64,000 nt of DNA from Pseudomonas sp. BN411 (GCF_029871235.1 NZ_SSOM01000036.1:62001-126000), one strand, 5' to 3'. Counted from the first letter of the stretch, positions 9,925 to 18,755 are shown. The notes: a model not told the origin generated them from the letters alone. Translations and numbers: made by a program.

Positions 9925-10425
9925 TTAGGCCAGACCCCAGACGATGAGCTGCATTGCCAGCCAGGCGAAGACACCGGCCAGGACGTCATCGAGCATGATG
10001 CCCACGCCACCATGGACATGGCGGTCGATCCAGCGGATCGGCCAGGGCTTGAGGATGTCCATCACGCGGAACACCAGGAAGCCGATCAGCAGCCAATGCC
10101 AGCCCTCGGGCACCAGCCAGAGGGTGATCCACATACCGACCATTTCATCCCAGACGATGCCTTCGTGGTCATGCACCCGCAGGTCGTCGGCCACCTTGCC
10201 GCACAGCCAGAAGCCGAACAGCATGGTCAGCCCCAGCATCAGCCAATAGCCCCAGTCCGGCAGCATCTGCCAGAGCGGGATGAACGGCAGCGCTACGAGA
10301 GAGCCCCAGGTGCCCGGAGCCTTGGGCAGCGTGCCCGAACCGAATCCGAAGGCGATGAAATGCCAGGGGTTGCTCCACACCGAATGAGGAATGGGTTGCG
10401 GCGTGGCCGACTCGTGATCAGTCAC
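9925..10425 (-). CDS. pgpA: Phosphatidylglycerophosphatase A
   Basis: PgpA dephosphorylates phosphatidylglycerol phosphate in the inner membrane. The 166-aa protein has the family core (FGSGTLPKAPGTWGS near residue 28, then IVWDEMVGMWITL and DILKPWP) and several membrane segments. The start chosen is the GTG at 10425, which lies within the last codons of thiL and has GGGAG just upstream. A longer in-frame start at 10485 would overlap thiL heavily and adds no conserved residues. It ends the nrdR-to-pgpA gene string. Confidence 0.93.
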   Translation of the reverse strand: MTDHESATPQPIPHSVWSNPWHFIAFGFGSGTLPKAPGTWGSLVALPFIPLWQMLPDWGYWLMLGLTMLFGFWLCGKVADDLRVHDHEGIVWDEMVGMWITLWLVPEGWHWLLIGFLVFRVMDILKPWPIRWIDRHVHGGVGIMLDDVLAGVFAWLAMQLIVWGLA

Positions 10426-11386
10426 CTTGACTCCCGAAATGTTGATAACCCAATGCTGGCGGCTGCAGTTCGAGACCGGCGGCATCCAGCAGGTGAACCC
10501 CCTGCCCGGCTTCCACCCGGCCGATCACCGCCACTTCCGGCCACTGCGCCTGAACAGCGGCCAGTTCTGCGGCGGGAAGGGTAAAGGCGAGGCGGTAGTC
10601 GTCGCCACCGGCTAGCGCACATTTGCGCGCGAACTCACTGGTGAAGAGTCGTTCGAGCGCTGGCGACAGCGGCAGCTTCTCCGTTTCCACCAGCAGCGCG
10701 ACGCCCGAAGCCCTGGCGATGTGGCCGCAGTCGGCGAGCAGGCCATCGGAGATGTCCAGCGCCGCAGTGGCCCGGCCGCGCAGCGCCTGGCCCAGGGCCA
10801 ATTGAGGCTGCGGCGCCCAGTAACGCTGCAACAGGTACTCCGCATCCGCGCCGCTGTCCTGCCTTTCGCCCAGCACCAGCGGCAGCGCGCCGGCACCGTC
10901 ACCCAGGCTGCCGCCCACGCAGAGCAGATCGCCGGGGCGCGCACCCGCGCGGGTCAGCACCAGTCCGGCAGGCACCCGGCCGAACACCGTGAGGGTCAGG
11001 CTCAGCGGGCCACGGGTGGTATCGCCGCCCACCAGGCCGATCCCGCAATCCCGCGCCATGGCGCAGAGGCCACGGGCGAAGCCTTCGAGCCAGTCGGCGC
11101 GTGCGTCGGGCAAGGTCAGGGCCAGGGTGAAGGCAATGGGCTGGGCGCCCATGGCGGCCAGATCGCTGGCGGAAACCGCCAGGGCGCGCTGACCGAGAAG
11201 GAAGGAGTCGGCCACTTGCGGGAAGTGCACGCCGGCCACCAGGGTATCGGTGGAAATCGCCAGTTGCTCGCCGGGGGGCACTTGCAACAGGGCGCAGTCG
11301 TCGCCGATGCCAAGGGCAATGCCTTCGCCCCCGGCCGCACAGGCGGCGGAGGCGAAGAAACGGCGGATCAGCTCGAACTCACCCAT
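10418..11386 (-). CDS. thiL: Thiamine-monophosphate kinase
   Basis: ThiL phosphorylates thiamine monophosphate to the coenzyme thiamine diphosphate. The 322-aa product has the N-terminal GEFELIRRFF opening, the GIGDDCALL metal/nucleotide segment, STDTLVAGVHF, and the GGDDYRLAF motif in the C-terminal half, typical of the PurM/ThiL fold. It begins 14 bp after nusB and overlaps pgpA by 8 bp, as in the conserved nusB-thiL-pgpA arrangement of gammaproteobacteria. Confidence 0.96.
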   Translation of the reverse strand: MGEFELIRRFFASAACAAGGEGIALGIGDDCALLQVPPGEQLAISTDTLVAGVHFPQVADSFLLGQRALAVSASDLAAMGAQPIAFTLALTLPDARADWLEGFARGLCAMARDCGIGLVGGDTTRGPLSLTLTVFGRVPAGLVLTRAGARPGDLLCVGGSLGDGAGALPLVLGERQDSGADAEYLLQRYWAPQPQLALGQALRGRATAALDISDGLLADCGHIARASGVALLVETEKLPLSPALERLFTSEFARKCALAGGDDYRLAFTLPAAELAAVQAQWPEVAVIGRVEAGQGVHLLDAAGLELQPPALGYQHFGSQGD

Positions 11387-11400
11387 TCACTGGGCTGCGA

Positions 11401-11874
11401 TCAGCGCTTGCCGCCACGGACTTCAGCGGCGCGCAGGCGCGGCGCCAGCTTGTCCAGCACGCCGTTGACGAACTTGTGTCCGTCGGTGGCGCCGAACACC
11501 TTGGCCAGCTCGATGCCTTCGTTGATCACCACGCGGTACGGCACGTCCACGCGGTTCATCAGCTCGTAGGTGGACAGGCGCAGGATCGCCAGCTCTACCG
11601 GGTCGACTTCCTCAAGGGCGCGGTCCAGGCAGGGCAGGAAGGCCGCGTCGATCTCGGTCTTCTGGCGCGGTACGCCGTGGAGGATCTCGTGGAAGTAGGC
11701 GCCGTCGACGCTGGCGAAATCGTTATCGACGCGGAACTGCGCCTCGATTTCGTTGAGCGGCTGACCGGCGATGTGCCAGGAGTAGAGCGCTTGCATCGCC
11801 AGGGTACGAGCCTGGCGACGAGCTGCGATCTTGCCTTTCGGAGCCTTGGGCGCCGAACCGTCTGCGTTGCTCAC
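11401..11874 (-). CDS. nusB: Transcription antitermination factor NusB
   Basis: NusB binds boxA RNA with NusE (S10) and supports rRNA antitermination. The 157-aa protein has a basic N-terminus and the helical core, including [15 protein letters not shown] and [14 protein letters not shown]. It starts with GTG at 11874, overlapping the ribH stop by four bases (GTGA). The 14-bp spacing to thiL and this overlap indicate one transcript. Confidence 0.96.
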   Translation of the reverse strand: MSNADGSAPKAPKGKIAARRQARTLAMQALYSWHIAGQPLNEIEAQFRVDNDFASVDGAYFHEILHGVPRQKTEIDAAFLPCLDRALEEVDPVELAILRLSTYELMNRVDVPYRVVINEGIELAKVFGATDGHKFVNGVLDKLAPRLRAAEVRGGKR

Positions 11875-12347
11875 TTGGCCTCCAGGGCAGCCAGCAGGCT
11901 TACCATCTCCAGAGCGGACAGGGCAGCTTCGGCACCCTTGTTGCCGGCCTTGGTGCCGGAACGTTCGATGGCTTGCTCGATGGAATCAACGGTCAGCACG
12001 CCAAAGGCGACCGGTACGCCGAACTCCATGGAAACCTGGGCCAGGCCCTTGGTGCACTCGCCGGCAACGTATTCGAAGTGCGGGGTGCCGCCACGAATGA
12101 CCGCGCCGAGGGCGATGATGGCGGAGTACTCGCCTTGCTGGGCGACCTTCTGGGCCACCAGCGGGATTTCAAAGGCGCCCGGCGCGCGGATGATGGTGAT
12201 GTCGCTTTCGCTGACACCGTGGCGAACCAGGGCGTCTACGGCGCCGCTCACCAGGCTTTCCACGACGAAGCTGTTGAAACGGCCGACCACCAGGGCATAG
12301 CGGCCTTTGGGGGCGATGAAGGTACCTTCGATGGTCTTCAGGGACAT
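11871..12347 (-). CDS. ribH: 6,7-dimethyl-8-ribityllumazine synthase
   Basis: RibH condenses the ribityl-aminouracil with the four-carbon DHBP to give lumazine, the riboflavin synthase substrate. The 158-aa protein is the usual length and carries GRFNSFVVE at the N-terminus, [10 protein letters not shown], and [14 protein letters not shown] with the catalytic histidine. The start at 12347 (MSLKTIEG) is preferred to an upstream extension in the 62-bp gap after ribBA. Confidence 0.97.
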   Translation of the reverse strand: MSLKTIEGTFIAPKGRYALVVGRFNSFVVESLVSGAVDALVRHGVSESDITIIRAPGAFEIPLVAQKVAQQGEYSAIIALGAVIRGGTPHFEYVAGECTKGLAQVSMEFGVPVAFGVLTVDSIEQAIERSGTKAGNKGAEAALSALEMVSLLAALEAK

Positions 12348-12409
12348 GGGCGAGTTCTCGTCAATTAAAGAGCGAGGGCCCCGGCCTTGACGGTCGGAGC
12401 CCTGCGGGA

Positions 12410-13504
12410 TCATTCGGCGGGCAGGTATTCTACAACTTCCAGGTCGAAACCGGATATCGCGTTGAACTTCATCGGCGAGCTCATCAGGCGCATCTTGCGC
12501 ACTCCGAGGTCGCGAAGAATCTGCGATCCGGCACCAACGGTACTGTAGGTAGTCGGGTTGGTGACCTTGGTTTCCGCACCCAACTGACGCTCCAGGTGCG
12601 CGAGCAGCTGCGGACCGGTGAGCGGGGTGCCGAGCAGCAGCACCACACCGCTGCCGGCGGCGGCCACTTCCTTCATGGCGGCGCGCAGGCTCCAGCGGCC
12701 AGCCTGGTTGACCATGAACAGGTCACGCAGCGGGTCCATGTTGTGAACGCGCACCAGGGTCGGCTCTTCCGGGCAGATCTTGCCCAGGGTCAGGGCCATG
12801 TGCACATCACCTTCCACGGCATCGCGGTAGGTCACCAGGTTGAAGTGGCCCAGTTCGCTGTCCAGCGGCTGCTCGGCGATGCGCTCGACGGTGCGTTCGT
12901 GGATCAGGCGGTAGTGGATGAGGTCGGCGATGGTGCCGATCTTGATCCCGTGCTCGGCGGCGAAGGCCTCCAGCTCGGGGCGACGGGACATGGTGCCGTC
13001 GTCGTTCATGATTTCGCAGATCACGCCGGAAGGCTCGAAGCCAGCCATTCGCGACAGGTCGCAAGCCGCTTCAGTGTGGCCGGCACGGGCCAGCACGCCG
13101 CCCGGTTGGGCCATCAGCGGGAAGATGTGGCCGGGGCTGACGATGTCGTCGGCCTTGGCGCCCTTGGCGGCGGCCACCTGCACGGTGCGCGCGCGGTCGG
13201 CGGCGGAGATGCCGGTGGTCACGCCTTCGGCGGCTTCGATGGACACGGTGAACTTGGTGCCGAAGCCGGAGCCGTTGCGCGGCGCCATCAGCGGCAGCTT
13301 CAGCAGTTCGCAGCGCTCGCGGGTCATTGGCATGCAGATCAGCCCACGGGCGAAGCGGGCCATGAAGTTGATGTGCTCGGCCTGCACGCACTCGGAGGCC
13401 ATGATCAGGTCGCCTTCGTTCTCGCGATCCTCGTCATCCATGAGGATGACCATCTTGCCCTGGCGGATGTCTTCGATCAGTTCTTCGATGCTGTTGAGAG
13501 CCAT
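12410..13504 (-). CDS. ribBA: 3,4-dihydroxy-2-butanone-4-phosphate synthase with degenerate GTP cyclohydrolase II domain
   Basis: The N-terminal half (residues 1-200) is a complete DHBP synthase, with [11 protein letters not shown] and [10 protein letters not shown] making the metal and ribulose-5-phosphate site. The C-terminal half has the GTP cyclohydrolase II fold but lacks all three zinc cysteines: where RibA has HSEC...CDC, this protein has [13 protein letters not shown]. It should therefore supply only the DHBP branch, with RibA at 7742-8356 supplying the GTP branch. The 364-aa start at 13504 is preceded by AAGGAGG. It lies 17 bp after ribE. Confidence 0.95.
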   Translation of the reverse strand: MALNSIEELIEDIRQGKMVILMDDEDRENEGDLIMASECVQAEHINFMARFARGLICMPMTRERCELLKLPLMAPRNGSGFGTKFTVSIEAAEGVTTGISAADRARTVQVAAAKGAKADDIVSPGHIFPLMAQPGGVLARAGHTEAACDLSRMAGFEPSGVICEIMNDDGTMSRRPELEAFAAEHGIKIGTIADLIHYRLIHERTVERIAEQPLDSELGHFNLVTYRDAVEGDVHMALTLGKICPEEPTLVRVHNMDPLRDLFMVNQAGRWSLRAAMKEVAAAGSGVVLLLGTPLTGPQLLAHLERQLGAETKVTNPTTYSTVGAGSQILRDLGVRKMRLMSSPMKFNAISGFDLEVVEYLPAE

Positions 13505-13521
13505 GGGCCCTCCTTCTGAAT

Positions 13522-14184
13522 TCAGTGTTTGAGGTAGCCGTGTTCGGCGAGGAAGCTTTCGGTCAGGCCGGAGGACTGGGGCTCGGCAGCCTTGTCGCCG
13601 AGCAGCAGGCGCTCCAGGTAGCGGGCCAGCAGGTCGACCTCGAGGTTCACGCGGCGACCCGGGCGGTAGTCGACCATGATGGTCTCGGCCAGGGTATGCG
13701 GGACGATGGTCAGCTCGAACTCGGCGCCATTCACCGAATTCACCGTCAGGCTGGTGCCATCGACGGTGATCGAGCCCTTCAAGGCGATGTATTTGGCCAG
13801 GTCACGCGGCGCGCGGATGCGGAATTGCACAGCGCGGGCGTTGTCCTCGCGCATCACGATCTCGCCGATGCCGTCGACATGGCCGCTGACCAGGTGGCCA
13901 CCGAGGCGGCTGGTGGGGGTCAGGGCCTTTTCCAGGTTGACCGGGCTGCCGGGCTTGAGGTCGTCGAAGGCGGTGCGGGCCAGGGTCTCGCGGCTGACGT
14001 CGGCCCAGAAGCCGTTGCCGGGCAGTTCTACGGCGGTGAGGCAGACGCCGTTGACGGCGATGCTGTCGCCCAGCTTGACGTCGGCGAGGTCCAGCTTGCC
14101 GGTTTCCACCAGGACACGGACGTCACCGCCCTTGGGCGTGATCGCGCGGATGGTGCCGATGGCTTCGATTATGCCGGTGAACAT
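13522..14184 (-). CDS. ribE: Riboflavin synthase, alpha chain
   Basis: Riboflavin synthase dismutates two lumazine molecules into riboflavin. The 220-aa protein starts with the diagnostic MFTGIIEAIG and has two lumazine-binding barrels in tandem (about residues 1-97 and 98-195, each with a VNGVCLT- or VDGTSLT-like segment). GGAGG precedes the ATG at 14184. It is the first full gene after the FMN riboswitch, with about 220 bp between the aptamer end and the start codon. Confidence 0.97.
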   Translation of the reverse strand: MFTGIIEAIGTIRAITPKGGDVRVLVETGKLDLADVKLGDSIAVNGVCLTAVELPGNGFWADVSRETLARTAFDDLKPGSPVNLEKALTPTSRLGGHLVSGHVDGIGEIVMREDNARAVQFRIRAPRDLAKYIALKGSITVDGTSLTVNSVNGAEFELTIVPHTLAETIMVDYRPGRRVNLEVDLLARYLERLLLGDKAAEPQSSGLTESFLAEHGYLKH

Positions 14185-14309
14185 GGGACCTCCAGAGCTT
14201 GCAGCGAACCGGTCGATACCGGTGAAAGACGCATTATAGGCGCCCGCCCCTCACCCGCGCGCGGGCACGCCGCCGACGCCGGAAGGATGTGGACTGTTGC
14301 ATTTGACAT
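14169..14309 (-). CDS. Possible 46-codon upstream ORF between the FMN riboswitch and ribE
   Basis: An ATG at 14309 with AGGAG about 6 bases upstream opens a 46-codon frame (MSNATVHILP...) that runs into ribE and stops 16 bases inside it. A hairpin with 7-bp arms (CCTGTTT/AAACAGG, about 14321-14340) includes part of the Shine-Dalgarno. The codon use is not typical of the genome. It may be chance, or a translated leader coupled to ribE. I see no protein-family signal. Confidence 0.25.
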   Translation of the reverse strand: MSNATVHILPASAACPRAGEGRAPIMRLSPVSTGSLQALEVPCSPA

Positions 14310-14404
14310 CGATGGAACTCCTGTTTCGTGAAAAACAGGGCGTATCGGATCGAAAGGGATCTGACGGACACGGGCACGGACGCACCCTGGACCAGGCAGG
14401 CAAT

Positions 14405-14684
14405 CCCGTTCTCTCTTCATCCGGACTATTACCGTCGGCCTCGGAATCGCACCGAGTCTGCTGACCTCACTGGATGGATTGGCTGCGCGTCGGCGATACG
14501 GCGTTAAAAACCGCCTCGGAATGCTCATTTACAGTCGTAAACTCCGCTTCCTCGGCTGTTTCTGCCTTGTCTCGCTCTAGCTCGCTCAATCCTGAAAAGT
14601 GTTCTTCCAGCAAGCGCTCGCGGGCTATGCGCATTTCGCGCAATTACCGCCGGTGGGGACTTGCACCCCGCCCTGAGAACGTTT
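14405..14684 (-). ncRNA. FMN riboswitch (RFN element)
   Basis: Read on the minus strand, the aptamer opens with GTTCTCAGGGCGGGGTGCAA, continues with CCGGCGGTAATT and AGCCCGCGAGCG, and closes with GACTCGGTGCGATTCCGAG, GCCGACGGTA and AGAGAACG pairing with the 5' end. These are the conserved RFN blocks. It lies between ribD and ribE, so it would lower ribE-ribBA-ribH-nusB-thiL-pgpA expression when FMN is plentiful. It is long (about 280 bases) because the arm between the third and fourth blocks is expanded to about 165 bases and carries its own hairpin. Confidence 0.95.
14506..14562. repeat. Imperfect palindromic element within the FMN riboswitch variable arm
   Basis: The outer arms AAACCGCCTCGGAA (about 14508-14521) and the complement of TTCCTCGGCTGTTT (14549-14562) match at 11 of 14 positions. 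Nested inside is TTTAC-AGTC-GTAAA at 14528-14541. The nested symmetry and AT-rich centre resemble a dispersed intergenic repeat inserted into the arm. Its presence elsewhere in the genome was not tested. Confidence 0.5.
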
Positions 14685-14772
14685 CAGCCAGCATCTAACT
14701 GGCTGGCAGGCGTTTTATCACAGTCGTGGCGAACTTGCATCGGCCTTTGCGGCCATGCCGCTGGTGCGTAAA

Positions 14773-15882
14773 TCAGGCAGTGGCGCGGGGTATCGCGATG
14801 ACTCGCCAGTCGTCGCCCACAGCGCGCATTTCGACGATGTTCAGTTCTTGCGCTTCCGCCATCCGCGCCAGGGGCCAGTCCAGCAGCGGACGGGCGCTGG
14901 AGCCCAGGAACTTGGCGGCGATGAATATCTGATACTCATCCACCAGTCCGGCCTGGGCGAAGGCACCAGCCAGGCTCGGGCCGGCTTCCACCAGGACTTC
15001 GTTCACGCCACGGCTAGCCAGTTCCTGCAACAGCTTGCGCAGGTCGACGCGACCATCGGCGCCGGGCAGCGCCAGCAGTTCGTGGCCCGCGTAGGCGTCC
15101 GAGCTGCAATCACTGGCGGTTGCCACCAATGCCGGTCCCGCCTGGAAGAAGGGCGCTGCCAGCGGCACCCGCAGGCGACCGTCCACCAGCACACGCAGCG
15201 GCGGACGGCTAACCGCGAGGGCGGTGAGTTCGGGATCGAGGCCCAGCTCATCGGCGCGGACGGTGAGGCGCGCGGCATCGGTGAGCACGGTATCGGCGCC
15301 AGTCAGCACCACGCTGGCTTGGGCACGCAGGCGTTGCACCGCCGAGCGGGCAGCCGGGCCGGTTATCCACTGGCTCTCGCCACTCGCCATGGCGGTGCGT
15401 CCGTCCAGGCTCATGGCCAGCTTGACCCGCACGAAGGGCAGTCCCTTCTCCATGCGCTTGATGAAACCGGCGTTCAGCGCTCGCGCCTCAGCCTCCAGCA
15501 CGCCGCTTTCGACGGCGATGCCAGCATCGGCCAGCCGTTTCAGACCACGGCCGGCGACCTGGGGATTGGGGTCCTGCATGGCCGCCACCACGCGCCCTAC
15601 GCCGGCGGCCACCAGCGCATCGGCGCAAGGCGGCGTGCGGCCGTGATGGCTGCAGGGTTCGAGGGTGACGTAGGCGGTGGCGCCACGGGCCAGCTCGCCA
15701 GCCTGGCGCAGGGCATGGACTTCGGCGTGGGGCTCACCCGCGCGGACGTGCCAGCCTTCGCCGACGACTTGGCCATCGCGAACGATGACGCAACCGACGC
15801 GCGGATTGGGATGGGTGGAACAGATGCCCTTGCGCGCCAGCTCGAGGGCGCGGGCCATGTAGGCCTGATCGCTGGCGGCCAT
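14773..15882 (-). CDS. ribD: Bifunctional pyrimidine deaminase/reductase of riboflavin synthesis
   Basis: RibD deaminates and then reduces the first pyrimidine intermediate. The 369-aa protein has an N-terminal zinc deaminase domain with HAEVHAL (H52, E54) and PCSHHGRTPPC (C77, C86). The C-terminal reductase has KLAMSLDGRTA and a late EVLVEAGPSLAGAF segment. Its ATG at 15882 shares one base with the nrdR stop. The FMN riboswitch begins about 90 bp after its stop, so ribD itself lies upstream of, and outside, riboswitch control. Confidence 0.96.
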   Translation of the reverse strand: MAASDQAYMARALELARKGICSTHPNPRVGCVIVRDGQVVGEGWHVRAGEPHAEVHALRQAGELARGATAYVTLEPCSHHGRTPPCADALVAAGVGRVVAAMQDPNPQVAGRGLKRLADAGIAVESGVLEAEARALNAGFIKRMEKGLPFVRVKLAMSLDGRTAMASGESQWITGPAARSAVQRLRAQASVVLTGADTVLTDAARLTVRADELGLDPELTALAVSRPPLRVLVDGRLRVPLAAPFFQAGPALVATASDCSSDAYAGHELLALPGADGRVDLRKLLQELASRGVNEVLVEAGPSLAGAFAQAGLVDEYQIFIAAKFLGSSARPLLDWPLARMAEAQELNIVEMRAVGDDWRVIAIPRATA

Positions 15883-16346
15883 CAGTCTTTCGATGGCTCG
15901 CGGGCCAGGCGCTCGATTTCCTCGCGGAATTCGTTGAGGTCCTGGAAGCGCCGATAGACCGACGCGAAACGGATGTAGGCGACTTCGTCGAGTTTCTGCA
16001 GCTCCGCCATGACCAGCTCACCCAGCACCCGCGACTTCACTTCGCGTTCGCCGGTGGCGCGCAGCTTGTGCTTGATATGGGCGATGGCCGCTTCCAGGCG
16101 CTCGACGCTCACCGGGCGCTTCTCCAGCGCGCGTTGCATGCCGGCACGCAGCTTCTCTTCGTCGAAGGGCTGGCGGCTACCGTCCTGCTTGATCAGCCGG
16201 GGCATCACCAGTTCGGCGGTCTCGAAGGTGGTGAAGCGTTCTTCGCAGGCCAGGCACTCGCGGCGACGGCGCACCTGGTCGCCCTCGGCAACCAGCCGCG
16301 AATCAATGACCTTGGTATCGTGGGCGCCGCAGAAGGGACAGTGCAT
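15882..16346 (-). CDS. nrdR: Transcriptional repressor NrdR
   Basis: NrdR represses ribonucleotide reductase genes in response to ATP/dATP. The 154-aa protein has the N-terminal zinc ribbon (C3, C6, C31, C34; [15 protein letters not shown] and [12 protein letters not shown]) and the ATP-cone domain with the VIKQDG-like segment at about residue 50. It is the first gene of the minus-strand string and is divergent from the lipoprotein at 16459. Its stop overlaps the ribD start. Confidence 0.97.
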   Translation of the reverse strand: MHCPFCGAHDTKVIDSRLVAEGDQVRRRRECLACEERFTTFETAELVMPRLIKQDGSRQPFDEEKLRAGMQRALEKRPVSVERLEAAIAHIKHKLRATGEREVKSRVLGELVMAELQKLDEVAYIRFASVYRRFQDLNEFREEIERLAREPSKD

Positions 16347-16458
16347 GGGTTAGAAGAGGCATCGGCGGAAAAGGTGGTCCATGGTAGCGCATCCCCCAGG
16401 CAAGACAAGCCGGCGGCTTTGCGCTATAAGGCCCGCGCACCAGTATCAGGAAGCCCAG

Positions 16459-16884
16459 ATGCGCCCACTCCTCCCCCTGCTCCTGGCCGCCATGCTCGCG
16501 GCCTGTGCCAGCGAAGAGCCCGCCCCGCAACAGCCCGCGCCGACGCAGAAACCCAGGGTGGAAGCGACGCCGGCCCATATGCGCGAGCTCATCGGCGTGC
16601 TGCAGACGCCTCCGTCCGGCAGTGAAGTCGAGCTGGCGCTGATGTCGATCGATTCCCGCGACCGTCCGCAGCGCTTGCTGGGCAATCTCGTACTGAACGG
16701 CAATGGCGGTCCGCTGCCCTTCCGCCTGCTGTTCAACCCGGAATCCTTCCCCCGTGGCGAGCGCGTGGAACTGCGTGGTCGCGCCAGCCTCTCCGGACGC
16801 CTGATCCTCAAGCTGCAACCCCGCGTCATTCTCCAGCCGGAAAGCCAGACCCTCGGCCCGCTGCAGATGGTCCCCGCGCCATGA
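16459..16884 (+). CDS. Small lipoprotein, YbaY/YscW-like beta-barrel domain
   Basis: The 141-aa protein has a lipoprotein signal with lipobox LAAC (Cys at residue 15), a Glu/Pro/Gln-rich spacer, then a compact domain from about residue 45. That domain contains DRPQRLLGN and PRGERVELRGR, resembling the YbaY/YscW family of outer-membrane lipoproteins. AGGAAG precedes the ATG at 16459, and a GTG at 16381 is rejected because it would place the signal internally. Its stop overlaps the next start (ATGA). Function is unknown. Confidence 0.72.
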   Translation: MRPLLPLLLAAMLAACASEEPAPQQPAPTQKPRVEATPAHMRELIGVLQTPPSGSEVELALMSIDSRDRPQRLLGNLVLNGNGGPLPFRLLFNPESFPRGERVELRGRASLSGRLILKLQPRVILQPESQTLGPLQMVPAP

Positions 16885-17534
16885 CCGCCCCGAAGATGCT
16901 GCAGCAGGCGCTGACTCAGTTGCTCGGCGACGCCAGCCTCAGCGCGGAAACCCTGCCCGGCACCGACCTCAAGCTCTGGCTGATCGACGCCGACAACATG
17001 GACCGTGCATTCAGCCCGGAAGAGACCCGGCGCATCCTCGAAGAGCCGCCCTACTGGTGCTTCTGCTGGGCCAGCGGCCTGGCCCTGGCGCGCTGGCTGG
17101 CCGAGAAGCCCGAGTGGGTCGCCGGCAAGCGTGTGCTGGATTTCGGTGCCGGATCGGGTGTCGCCGCCATTGCCGCAGCCAAGGCCGGCGCCGCTGAAGT
17201 GGTGGCGTGCGACCTAGACCCGCTGGCCCTGGAAGCCTGTCGTGCCAACGCCGAACTGAACGGCGTGGTGCTGAGCTACTCGGCGGACTTCTTTCAGGAA
17301 GAGGATCGCTTCGACCTGATCATCGTCGCCGACGTGCTCTACGACCGCGCCAACCTGCCGCTGCTCGACCACTTCCTCACCCGAGGCCGCCAGGCCCTGG
17401 TGGCCGACTCGCGGGTCCGTGACTTCCAGCACCCGCTCTACACCCGCCTCGCCGTACTGGATGCCTGCACCTGGCCGGACCTTGCGGAGCCTGCCGAATT
17501 CAGCAATGTGAGCCTGTATCACGCGATTCGGTGA
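16881..17534 (+). CDS. Class I SAM-dependent methyltransferase, ETFB-lysine/Nnt1-like
   Basis: The 217-aa protein has motif I VLDFGAGSG at residues 85-93, followed by an acidic CDLDPLALEA loop and DLIIVADVLYDR (motif post II), as in the METTL20/protein N-methyltransferase group. The start codon overlaps the lipoprotein stop by four bases, so the two genes are coupled. A protein lysine is the likely target by family resemblance; no substrate is indicated by the neighbours. Confidence 0.78.
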   Translation: MTAPKMLQQALTQLLGDASLSAETLPGTDLKLWLIDADNMDRAFSPEETRRILEEPPYWCFCWASGLALARWLAEKPEWVAGKRVLDFGAGSGVAAIAAAKAGAAEVVACDLDPLALEACRANAELNGVVLSYSADFFQEEDRFDLIIVADVLYDRANLPLLDHFLTRGRQALVADSRVRDFQHPLYTRLAVLDACTWPDLAEPAEFSNVSLYHAIR

Positions 17535-17555
17535 GCCTGGGCCAGTGCATCGCCC

Positions 17556-17610
17556 GTAGGAGCTGGCTTGCCAGCGAATGGCCCTTTTTCGCTAGCAAGC
17601 TAGCTCCTAC
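17556..17610. repeat. REP-type palindrome (GTAGGAGC...GCTCCTAC)
   Basis: GTAGGAGCTGGCTTGCCAGC at 17556 is mirrored by GCTAGCAAGCTAGCTCCTAC ending at 17610. This is the classical extragenic palindrome layout of Pseudomonas. A second copy of the family lies at 45752-45817. Confidence 0.75.
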
Positions 17611-17675
17611 AAGGCTCCTGACTTCTGGCAGACATAGCCTTTCAGGTAAGGAATCGTCCCGGTACAGCTCGGAGT

Positions 17676-17721
17676 TGGGGCGCCCCTGCGGGGCGCTTGG
17701 CGAATGAATTCGCCCCTACGG
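17676..17721. repeat. Extragenic repeat (GCGAATGAATTCGCCCCTAC family)
   Basis: A GGGGCGCCCCTGCGGGGCGC palindrome is followed by GGCGAATGAATTCGCCCCTAC. The GCGAATGAATTCGCCCCTAC module recurs, in variants, at 6373, 18710, 32978 and 47416. Together with the previous element it fills most of the 294-bp gap before cnoX. Confidence 0.6.
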
Positions 17722-17828
17722 GTAGAGCAGACCGAGTAGCAGGGAAGCCCGGCGCTCGTGCAGGGCATATTCATCCCCGGCCGGCAGCCGTATGATTCGC
17801 CCATCCTTTCGTGCCTTCGAGAGCCCAG

Positions 17829-18698
17829 ATGAGCGACATTCCCTACATCTTCGATACCACCGGCGCCGACTTCGACCAGGCGGTGATCCAGAACTCCTTC
17901 CACAAGCCCGTGCTGGTGGATTTCTGGGCTGACTGGTGCGCCCCCTGCAAGGCGCTGATGCCGCTGCTGGCGCAGATCGCCGAGGCCTACCAGGGCGAAC
18001 TGCTGCTGGCCAAGGTCAACTGCGATATCGAGCAGGACATCGTGATGCGCTTCGGCATCCGCAGCCTGCCCACCGTGGTGCTGTTCAAGGACGGCCAGCC
18101 GGTGGACGGCTTCGCCGGTGCGCAGCCGGAATCGGCTATCCGCGCCATGCTCGAACCCCATGTGCAGATGCCCGCCACGCCCCAGGGCAACTTGCTGGAC
18201 GCCGCCCAGGCCGCCTTCAGCGAAGGCCGCATCAGCGAAGCCGAAAACCTGCTCAAGCAACTGCTGACCGAAGACAACACCAACGCTGCCGGGCTGATCC
18301 TCTATGCCCGTTGCCTGGCCGAACGCGGTGAGCTGGGCGAAGCGGAAACCGTGCTCAATGCGGTGAAGAGCGACGAACACAAACAGGCGATCGCGGGTGC
18401 CCGTGCTCAGCTGACCTTCCTGCGCCAGGCTGCCGATCTGCCGGAAGTCGCCGACCTGAAATCGCGCCTGGCGCAAGATGCCGGTGACGACGAAGCGGTC
18501 TACCAACTGGCGATCCAGCAACTTTCCCGTCAGCAGTACGAGCCGGCGCTGGACAGCCTGCTCAAGCTCTTCGTGCGCAACCGCAGTTATGAAAGCGGCC
18601 TGCCCCACAAGACCCTGCTGCAGGTGTTCGACCTGCTAGGCAACGACCACCCGCTGGTCACCACCTACCGCCGCAAGCTGTACAACGCCATCTACTGA
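17829..18698 (+). CDS. cnoX: Chaperedoxin CnoX (thioredoxin-like plus TPR)
   Basis: The 289-aa protein joins an N-terminal thioredoxin domain (residues 1-110) to a TPR-like helical region (about 120-289), the YbbN/CnoX architecture. CnoX protects client proteins from oxidation and hands them to GroEL and DnaK. The active site is a complete WCAPC (C37, C40), whereas E. coli CnoX lacks the first cysteine, so this protein may retain redox activity. The start at 17829 gives the normal N-terminus; an upstream in-frame start at 17811 adds only six residues. Confidence 0.92.
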   Translation: MSDIPYIFDTTGADFDQAVIQNSFHKPVLVDFWADWCAPCKALMPLLAQIAEAYQGELLLAKVNCDIEQDIVMRFGIRSLPTVVLFKDGQPVDGFAGAQPESAIRAMLEPHVQMPATPQGNLLDAAQAAFSEGRISEAENLLKQLLTEDNTNAAGLILYARCLAERGELGEAETVLNAVKSDEHKQAIAGARAQLTFLRQAADLPEVADLKSRLAQDAGDDEAVYQLAIQQLSRQQYEPALDSLLKLFVRNRSYESGLPHKTLLQVFDLLGNDHPLVTTYRRKLYNAIY

Positions 18699-18709
18699 CC
18701 CGCTCTACC

Positions 18710-18751
18710 CTGTGGGTGCGATTTCATTCGCGATTGAACTCGCTCCCACAG
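18710..18751. repeat. Short inverted repeat CTGTGGG...CCCACAG
   Basis: CTGTGGGTGCGATTTCATTCGC and its imperfect complement end in CTCCCACAG. The element sits between the convergent cnoX and 18756-19103 genes and may serve as a shared end structure. Confidence 0.55.
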
Positions 18752-18755
18752 CTCA

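Noticed and set aside
14233-14238. Perfect TATAAT on the minus strand just before ribE
   Set aside because: No -35 element lies at a suitable distance in the GC-rich DNA upstream; kept only as a weak hint of a promoter bypassing the riboswitch.
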